Source: Pseudomonadota bacterium | GTDB taxonomy: Bacteria > Pseudomonadota > Alphaproteobacteria > SP197 | Reading direction: 5' to 3' | Length of the DNA: 47,928 nt | Assembly: GCA_027592745.1 (NCBI GenBank) | Contig: JAQCLG010000007.1 | Span: 1-47,928, forward strand | Part shown: in pieces, positions 42,817 through 47,928 of the stretch | How positions within the stretch are numbered: position 1 is the first letter of the stretch | Layout: each line of letters starts with the position of its first letter | Program-made: the position numbers and the translations under genes | The notes under the pieces: model-generated | The model's input: the letters and a program-made list of their open reading frames with translations, nothing else | Databases searched by the model: none | What the model was told of the DNA's origin: nothing

Positions 42817-43566
42817 ATGTACCAGGACGTCGCCGATCTCAATGCCTTCTACCGCTCCCGCCTGGGCCAGGTCGCCCGCCGCGTGCTGCTGGCCCGCGTG
42901 CGGGCGCTGTGGCCGGAGGTCGCCGGCCAGCGCGTCATGGGGCTGGGTTATGCCACGCCCTACCTGCGCATCTTCCAGGACGAGGCCGAACGGGTGATTT
43001 CGGTTTCGCCGGCCGCCCAGGGCGTCATCCGCTGGCCCGGCAGCGGCCCCTCCCAGGTCTGCCTGGCCGACGAGGACGCCATTCCCCTGCCCGATGCCTC
43101 CTTCGACCGCGTCCTGCTGATCCATGCCCTGGAACACAGCCAGTCGCTGGCAGCGATGATGCGCGAGGTCTGGCGTGTGACCACGGCGGGCGGGCGCATC
43201 ATGGTGGTGGTCGCCAACCGGCGCGGCATCTGGGCGCGCGCCGACCACACGCCCTTCGGCTTCGGCCATCCCTTCAGCGAAAGCCAGATCGAACGCCTGC
43301 TGCGCGACAGCATGTTCACGCCGCTGGCGACCGAATTCGCGCTCTACGTGCCGCCCAGCCAGCGCGGCCTATCCCTTTGGGCGGCCACGGCCTGGGAGCG
43401 CCTGGGCCGGCGCTGGGGCCTGCCCCTGCCCGGCGTCGTCATGGTCGAGGCGACCAAGCAGATGTACGGCGGCCTGCCGGTGAAGACCCGCCGGCGCATC
43501 GGCCGCCGCGCGATCGTGCCGGCCGGCGCGGCAGCCCGCGGCGAAGGCCCTCTTCCCGTCAGCTAG
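42817..43566 (+). CDS. Class I SAM-dependent methyltransferase
   Basis: This 249-residue protein has a Rossmann-type SAM-binding fold. The first loop is degenerate (VMGLGYATPYLRIF rather than a D-x-G-x-G-x-G). Then come LPDASFDRVLLIHALEHSQS and LAAMMREVWRVTTAGGRIMV, typical methyltransferase 11-type patterns. A short C-terminal basic tail follows (RRRIGRRAIVP). The substrate is unknown. It ends in TAG and overlaps the convergent metW gene by eight bases. There is no ribosome-binding site before ATG 42817, but TAGACT ends eight bases upstream and could be a -10 box of a leaderless transcript. Confidence 0.8.
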   Translation: MYQDVADLNAFYRSRLGQVARRVLLARVRALWPEVAGQRVMGLGYATPYLRIFQDEAERVISVSPAAQGVIRWPGSGPSQVCLADEDAIPLPDASFDRVLLIHALEHSQSLAAMMREVWRVTTAGGRIMVVVANRRGIWARADHTPFGFGHPFSESQIERLLRDSMFTPLATEFALYVPPSQRGLSLWAATAWERLGRRWGLPLPGVVMVEATKQMYGGLPVKTRRRIGRRAIVPAGAAARGEGPLPVS

Positions 43567-44251
43567 CGCGCCGCCGCCTGCCCTTGGGCAGCTCCGGGCG
43601 GAACAGTTCGAACACCGCCTGTTCGGCAAACAGGTTCGACTGGCCCTCGAAACCCTTGACGATGGTGGTGACCTCGCGCTCCTTGGCCAGGCCGTAGGCG
43701 CGCCCGGTGCCTAGCCCCAGGATGCGCGTCAGGTCGAGGAAGTCCTTGACCGTGCAGGGATGGATGTTGGGCGTCTCGAACCAGGGCGTGGAGAGCGCGC
43801 GCGTGTGGGGCATGCGGCCGCGACTCACCATCGACCAGCGCGCCGCCCAGTGGCCGTAGTTGAGGAAGGAGACGACCGTGGTGTCGGCCAGGCGCAGCAT
43901 CTGCAGCAGCACCTCGCGCGGGCTGCGCACGGCCTGCAGGGTCTGGCTGAGCAGGACATAGTCGAAGCTGTCGTCGGGGTAGTCGGCCAGGTGGCGGTCG
44001 GCATCGCCCTGCACGACCGACAGGCCGCGCGCGATGCAGGCGTTGACGCCGGCCTGGCTGATCTCCATGCCGCGGCCGTCGCAGCCCTTCTCCTTGACCA
44101 GGTATTCCAGCAGGGCGCCGTCGCCGCAGCCGACGTCGAGCAGCCGCGTGCCCGGCTCGACCATGCTGGCGACCAGCGCCAGGTCCGGGCGCAGGCCATA
44201 GGCATTGGGTCCCAGGACAAAGCGCCCGCGCGCGCCGCTCAGCAGGCTCAT
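43559..44251 (-). CDS. metW: Methionine biosynthesis protein MetW
   Basis: This 230-residue protein has the MetW methyltransferase-like fold: [19 protein letters not shown] with the SAM loop, [40 protein letters not shown] and [20 protein letters not shown]. MetW works with MetX in homoserine acylation for methionine synthesis. The ATG at 44251 overlaps the metX stop by four bases (ATGA), so metX and metW are translationally coupled. The TAG stop overlaps the convergent methyltransferase gene. Confidence 0.93.
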   Translation of the reverse strand: MSLLSGARGRFVLGPNAYGLRPDLALVASMVEPGTRLLDVGCGDGALLEYLVKEKGCDGRGMEISQAGVNACIARGLSVVQGDADRHLADYPDDSFDYVLLSQTLQAVRSPREVLLQMLRLADTTVVSFLNYGHWAARWSMVSRGRMPHTRALSTPWFETPNIHPCTVKDFLDLTRILGLGTGRAYGLAKEREVTTIVKGFEGQSNLFAEQAVFELFRPELPKGRRRRAS

Positions 44252-45414
44252 CGGCCGGCTCCCTGCTCGCGCGCGACGCTGTCGACGAAACCGCCGACCG
44301 TGGCGAACATGTCGGGTTCGTCGAGCAGGAAGGCATCGTGGCCCTTGTCGCTCTCGACCTCGACGAAGCTGACATTGGCCGCCGCGCGGTTCATCGCACG
44401 CACCACTTCCTTGCTCTCCGAGGTCGGGAACAGCCAGTCGCTGGTGAAGCTCACCAGCAGGAAACGGGTCCTGGCGCCGCGGAAGGCGTTGGCGAGGTCG
44501 CCCTCGAAATCGGCCTCCATGTCGAAATAGTCCATGGCGCGCGTGATGTAGAGATAGGCGTTGGCGTCGAAGCGCTGGACGAAGCTTGCGCCCTGGTAGC
44601 GCAGGTAGCTCTCGACCTGGAAATCGGCCTCGAAGCCGTAGGACTTCGTGTAGCGGTCCTGCAGGGCGCGGCCGAACTTGCGCCACAGCGCGGGTTCGGA
44701 GAGATAGGTGATGTGGGCGGCCATGCGCGCCACCGACAGGCCCGATTCCGGCCGCTTGCCCTCGCGGAAGTAGTAGCCGCCGCACCAGTCCGGATCGGCC
44801 ATGATGGCCTGGCGCCCGACCTCGTGGAAGGCGATGTTCTGGGCGCTGTGGCGCGCCGCGCCGGCAATCGCCACGGCGCTGACGACGCGCTGGGGGAAGC
44901 AGGCCGCCCAGTCGAGCACCTGCATGGCGCCCATGGAGCCGCCGATGACGCACATCACCTTGTCGATGCCCAGGGTGTCGAGCAGCATTGCCTGAGTCTG
45001 CACCATGTCGCGGATGGTGATGACCGGGAACGCGATGCCGTAGGGCTCGCCGGTCTCGGGATTGGTCGCCGCAGGCCCGGTCGTCCCCATGCAGCCGCCC
45101 AGGCAATTGGGGCAGATGACGAAGAAACGGTCGGTGTCGATGGACTTGCCGGGGCCGATCATGCTTTCCCACCAGCCCGGCTTGCCGGTGATGGGGTGGG
45201 CGCCCACGGCATACTGGTCGCCGGTCAGCGCATGGCAGACGAGCACGACGTTGGAACGGTCGGCGTTGAGTTCGCCCCAGGTCTGGTAGGCCACCGTGAC
45301 GGGCCCCAGCATGGCGCCGGACTCCAGGCGCACGGGCGCGCCGCCGTTGATCACGGCGCGCGGCCCGGCAAGGCTCTCCTGGAGTTCGTGAACGGCCGGC
45401 ATCGCCTTCGACAT
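44248..45414 (-). CDS. metX: Homoserine O-acyltransferase MetX
   Basis: This 388-residue enzyme acylates homoserine (acetyl or succinyl) as the first committed step of methionine synthesis. It begins with [17 protein letters not shown] and has the acyl-enzyme Ser in [15 protein letters not shown] near residue 158, with the Asp in FTSDWLFP and the His in [11 protein letters not shown] completing the triad. The substrate preference (acetyl or succinyl) cannot be told by eye. The gene lies opposite hisC across a 343-bp gap that contains promoters for both directions. I see no SAM riboswitch there. Confidence 0.93.
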   Translation of the reverse strand: MSKAMPAVHELQESLAGPRAVINGGAPVRLESGAMLGPVTVAYQTWGELNADRSNVVLVCHALTGDQYAVGAHPITGKPGWWESMIGPGKSIDTDRFFVICPNCLGGCMGTTGPAATNPETGEPYGIAFPVITIRDMVQTQAMLLDTLGIDKVMCVIGGSMGAMQVLDWAACFPQRVVSAVAIAGAARHSAQNIAFHEVGRQAIMADPDWCGGYYFREGKRPESGLSVARMAAHITYLSEPALWRKFGRALQDRYTKSYGFEADFQVESYLRYQGASFVQRFDANAYLYITRAMDYFDMEADFEGDLANAFRGARTRFLLVSFTSDWLFPTSESKEVVRAMNRAAANVSFVEVESDKGHDAFLLDEPDMFATVGGFVDSVAREQGAGR

Positions 45415-45490
45415 ATCTACTCGCTCCGCAGCGACGGTTGGATGATCGCGGACAGAAAGGAACGGCTGTTATCCCGGCGGAGCGGCCATC

Positions 45491-45519
45491 TGCCTAGGGT
45501 TGGGGCCTGCGCCTGTCAA
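45491..45519 (-). promoter_or_regulatory. Possible metX promoter
   Basis: On the minus strand TTGACA (45519-45514) is a perfect -35 box. Seventeen bases later comes TAGGCA (45496-45491), a poor -10 match. The transcript would start about 80 bases before ATG 45414. The rest of the metX leader has no obvious riboswitch fold. Confidence 0.4.
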
Positions 45520-45616
45520 TGGTTTCTTCGTCCCCGGCCGCCGCTGGCGGCGGAGTCTAGCTCCGTTTGCCGTCATCGTCAGTGCGCATGACGGCAGGCC
45601 GGTCCCGCGCGACGGC

Positions 45617-45646
45617 TTGACGTGCCGCGCCCCGGGGGCCTATCCC
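45617..45646 (+). promoter_or_regulatory. Possible hisC-tyrA promoter
   Basis: TTGACG (45617-45622) and TATCCC (45641-45646) lie 18 bases apart on the plus strand, 112 bp before the hisC start. A GGAG ribosome-binding site is present just before ATG 45758. The remaining stretch between the two promoters (45520-45616) holds only a GC-rich GCCGCCGCTGGCGGCGG hairpin and no recognisable gene. Confidence 0.4.
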
Positions 45647-45757
45647 GCAGCGCTTGCTGCCCAACGCAGACCCATTTCCTGATCAAACAGGGAGCCGGGC
45701 GAAGCGCCGCGCCGGATCACGGCAAGGCGTGCCCGGTTCCAGCCAGCGGAGACGGCC

Positions 45758-46849
45758 ATGACGGCGCCTACCCCACGTCCGGGAATCCTCGACATCACTC
45801 CCTATGTGCCGGGCAAGAGCGGCGCCGACGACGGCCGCCCGGTGATCAAGCTCTCGTCCAACGAATCGGCCCTGGGTCCCAGCCCGAAGGCGATCGAGGC
45901 GGGCCGCAGGGCGGTCGAGACCATGGTGCGTTACCCCGACGGCTCGGCTGGCGCCCTGCGCGAGGCGCTAGGCAAGCGCTGGGGCCTCGATCCCGCGCGC
46001 CTGATCTGCGGCTGCGGTTCGGACGAACTGCTGGAGATGCTGCCGCGCGCCTTTGCCGGGCCGGGCGACGAGGTGCTCTACAGCCAGTACGGCTTTGCCG
46101 TCTATCCGATCGCCACCCTGGCCGCCGGCGCCACCCCGGTGACCGCGCCCGAGAGCGATTTCCGCACCGATGTCGACGCCATGCTGGCCGCCGTCACCGA
46201 GCGCACCAGGATCGTCTTCCTGGCCAACCCGAACAACCCGACCGGCAGCTACATTCCGGCCTCGGAGGTGCGGCGCCTGCGCGAGGGCCTGCCCGCCGAT
46301 GTCCTGCTGGTGATCGATTCGGCCTATGCCGAGTTCGTCGATCGGCCCGACTACAGCGACGGCGCCGAACTGGTCCACGATGCCGACAACACGGTGATGA
46401 CGCGGACCTTCTCGAAGATCTATTCGCTGGCCGGGCTGCGGGTCGGCTGGCTCTACGGCCCGGCGGGCATCGTCGATGTGCTCAACCGCATCCGCGCGCC
46501 GTTCAACGTCAACGCCGTGGCGCTCGCCGCCGCCGAGGCGGCCCTGGCCGACGAGGACCACGTCGGGAAGGCGCGCGCCCACAACGCCCACTGGATTCCG
46601 CGCCTGACCCAGAGCCTGCGCGGCATGGGCCTCACCGTGCACGACAGCGTCGTCAACTTCGTCCTGGTGCGCTTCCCCGGCGGTGCCGCCCAGGCCCAGG
46701 CGGCCGAGCGTTACCTCGCCGAGCGGCGCATCTACGTGCGCAACCTCAACGCCTACGGCATTCCCGACGGGTTGCGCATCAACATCGGCATCGAACACGA
46801 GATGGCCGCGCTGACCGACACCCTGGCCGCCTTCATGGACGCATCATGA
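45758..46849 (+). CDS. hisC: Histidinol-phosphate aminotransferase
   Basis: This PLP-dependent aminotransferase of 363 residues belongs to the HisC group. It begins with PTPRPGILDITPYVPGKSGA and has IKLSSNESALGPSPKAIEAG, then GSDELLEMLPRAFAGPGDEV, the FLANPNNPTGSY motif, the Asp region VIDSAYAEFVD and the Schiff-base Lys in TFSKIYSLAGLRVGW. Sitting directly upstream of tyrA, it may use aromatic keto acids as well as imidazole-acetol phosphate, as is common for such hisC copies. ATG 45758 follows CGGAGACGGCC. Confidence 0.92.
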   Translation: MTAPTPRPGILDITPYVPGKSGADDGRPVIKLSSNESALGPSPKAIEAGRRAVETMVRYPDGSAGALREALGKRWGLDPARLICGCGSDELLEMLPRAFAGPGDEVLYSQYGFAVYPIATLAAGATPVTAPESDFRTDVDAMLAAVTERTRIVFLANPNNPTGSYIPASEVRRLREGLPADVLLVIDSAYAEFVDRPDYSDGAELVHDADNTVMTRTFSKIYSLAGLRVGWLYGPAGIVDVLNRIRAPFNVNAVALAAAEAALADEDHVGKARAHNAHWIPRLTQSLRGMGLTVHDSVVNFVLVRFPGGAAQAQAAERYLAERRIYVRNLNAYGIPDGLRINIGIEHEMAALTDTLAAFMDAS

Positions 46850-47733
46850 GCAGCGAACCCCTGTTCGGCACCGTCTGTTTCATCGGCATCGGGCTGATCG
46901 GCAGTTCGCTCGCCCGCGTCATCCGCCGCGACGGCCTGGCGCGCGAGATCGTCGCCTGCGCCCGCCGCCAGGAGACTCTCGACAAGACCATGGCACTGGG
47001 GCTGGCCGATCGCGTCACCACCGACCCAGCGGACGCAGCCAAGGGCGCCGACCTCATCGTCATCTGCTCGCCCATCGGCACCTACGGCGCCATCGCCCAG
47101 GCCATCGCGCCGGTGCTGCAGCCCGGCCAGATCGTCAGCGACGTCGGCTCGGTCAAGCAGGCCGTGATCGCCGCGGTCGCCCCCCACCTGCCGCAGGGCG
47201 TCCACTTCGTGCCCGGCCATCCCATCGCCGGCACGGAACATTCCGGCCCCGAATCCGGCTTCGACACCATGTTCGAGGGCCGCTGGTGCATCCTCACGCC
47301 CCAGCCCGGCACCGACGAGGCGGCCATAGAGAAGGTTGCCGAACTGTGGCGCCGGGCCGGCTCGCGCATCGACCGGATGGACGCCTCGCACCACGACCAG
47401 GTGCTGGCGATCACCTCGCACCTGCCCCATCTCATCGCCTACACCATCGTCGGCACGGTCTTCGACCTGGAGACCAGCACCTCCCAGGAGGTGATCCAGT
47501 ATTCGGCTTCCGGCTTCCGCGACTTCACGCGCATCGCCGCCTCCGATCCCGTCATGTGGCGCGACATCTTCATGAACAACCGCGAGGCGGTGCTGGAGAT
47601 GCTGGGCCGCTTCAGCGAGGACCTCTCGCGCCTGCAGCGCGCCATCCGCTGGGGCGAGGCCGACGTTCTGGAAGACCTCTTCACCCGCACCCGCGACGTC
47701 CGCCGCAGCATTGTGGATGCGGGGCAGGTCTGA
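46846..47733 (+). CDS. tyrA: Prephenate/arogenate dehydrogenase
   Basis: This 295-residue enzyme oxidatively decarboxylates prephenate or arogenate for tyrosine synthesis. It has the NAD fold VCFIGIGLIGSSLARVIRRD, SPIGTYGAIAQAI, the SDVGSVKQAV region, and the active-site GHPIAGTEHSGPESGFDTMF with the catalytic His. A later SHLPHLIAYTIVGTVFDLE segment fits the helical dimerisation domain. The ATG overlaps the hisC stop by four bases (ATGA), so the pair is coupled. No ACT domain is present. A strong hairpin follows the gene at 47758-47780. Confidence 0.93.
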   Translation: MSSEPLFGTVCFIGIGLIGSSLARVIRRDGLAREIVACARRQETLDKTMALGLADRVTTDPADAAKGADLIVICSPIGTYGAIAQAIAPVLQPGQIVSDVGSVKQAVIAAVAPHLPQGVHFVPGHPIAGTEHSGPESGFDTMFEGRWCILTPQPGTDEAAIEKVAELWRRAGSRIDRMDASHHDQVLAITSHLPHLIAYTIVGTVFDLETSTSQEVIQYSASGFRDFTRIAASDPVMWRDIFMNNREAVLEMLGRFSEDLSRLQRAIRWGEADVLEDLFTRTRDVRRSIVDAGQV

Positions 47734-47757
47734 GGCCACCGTTCGAGTCTTCTCTTC

Positions 47758-47780
47758 CCCTCTCCCCTTGTGGGAGAGGG
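47758..47780. repeat. Short perfect inverted repeat after tyrA
   Basis: Arms CCCTCTCCC (47758-47766) and GGGAGAGGG (47772-47780) surround a 5-base loop. The sequence is followed by CAGGGTGAGGGG and a partial mirror (CCCCTCACCC) at about 47850. This type of intergenic repeat is widespread in alphaproteobacteria and can serve as a transcription terminator for tyrA although no T run follows. Confidence 0.7.
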
Positions 47781-47865
47781 CAGGGTGAGGGGTCTTACGC
47801 GCGGCAGCGCGGAAAAGCACACATGCACCCGGCCTCGCCGTTGCCGCCCCCTCACCCAGCTGCGC

Positions 47866-47928
47866 TCTAGAGCGTTTCCTGTTTAGACGGAAGCATATCC
47901 AGCGTTGGCGAAGTAGTTGCGGCATTCG
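47866..47928. repeat. Edge of another palindromic repeat, cut by the window end
   Basis: At 47864-47875 is CGCTCTAGAGCG, a perfect palindrome, followed by TTTCCTGTTTAGACGGAAGC. AGAGC at the start and the TTCC...GGAA pair are like the ends of other alphaproteobacterial AGAGCGTTTCC repeats. The rest lies beyond the window, so its family cannot be decided. I see no coding region in 47734-47928. Confidence 0.5.

Noticed and set aside
45415-45757. SAM riboswitch upstream of metX
   Set aside because: SAM-II elements are known before met genes in alphaproteobacteria, but I find no matching pseudoknot sequence in the 343-bp gap. Only promoter-like boxes and a GC hairpin are visible.

Overview
The window looks like the chromosome of a high-GC alphaproteobacterium, most likely of the Rhodospirillales type. 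The base composition is very GC-rich. The gene neighbourhoods (aroK-aroB-DUF21/CBS, bolA/dnaJ-like/cobS/cobT, hisC-tyrA divergent from metX-metW, phaR beside phaC/phaA/phaB) are alphaproteobacterial arrangements. Genus assignment is not possible by eye. I see no rRNA, tRNA, CRISPR array, IS transposase, phage or plasmid gene. The only mobile-looking DNA is small palindromic intergenic repeats.

Layout. 1-1550: a secreted Ala-rich protein (runs off the left edge) and a 46-residue membrane protein, both on the minus strand. 1689-6243: shikimate kinase, 3-dehydroquinate synthase, a CorC/CNNM-type membrane protein, an AEC transporter and a DUF2889 protein. 6492-10968: a HyuA-HyuB fusion of the hydantoinase/oxoprolinase family and an Asp/Glu-racemase-like enzyme. 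10972-15764: BolA, a DnaJ-domain protein, CobS, CobT and MtgA. 15746-17826: a TetR regulator divergent from a Tat-exported amine oxidase, with a visible promoter and operator. 17825-19850: a two-domain glycosyltransferase between two palindromic repeats. 19849-23118: dienelactone hydrolase, phytase-like lipoprotein, acetyltransferase, queuosine-precursor transporter and ribosomal protein L28. 23212-28075: YjbR-like protein, MeaB, methylmalonyl-CoA mutase, a DUF1989 protein and an IalB-like protein. 28235-35587: omega-aminotransferase, an unknown membrane protein and a polyhydroxyalkanoate (PHA) block (phaR, an FNT channel, a small partner plus short PhaC-like protein, phaA, phaB). 35644-39289: Rieske oxygenase, EthD protein and a second HyuA. 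39473-47733: two drug/metabolite transporters, a ferredoxin-like protein, a glutathione transferase, a methyltransferase, MetW/MetX, and HisC/TyrA.

How the genes fit together. Methylmalonyl-CoA mutase with its GTPase chaperone MeaB feeds propionyl-CoA carbon into succinyl-CoA and needs cobalamin. phaA, phaB, the PhaC-like protein and PhaR form a carbon-storage pathway with its own repressor. aroK/aroB, tyrA, hisC and metX/metW cover amino-acid biosynthesis. The hydantoinases, Rieske oxygenase, EthD, amine oxidase, dienelactone hydrolase and omega-aminotransferase suggest a broad catabolic repertoire for amines, amides and cyclic compounds.

The strangest feature is a set of five in-frame TAG codons inside four otherwise uninterrupted genes (9615, 19625, 19888, 37721, 38018). 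In each case homologous-looking sequence continues in the same frame past the TAG, and no in-frame TGA or TAA of this kind was noticed. About eleven genes here end normally in TAG, so TAG is not globally reassigned. A second oddity is that four genes next to the palindromic repeats take their TAG stop from the repeat's own TAGAG edge.
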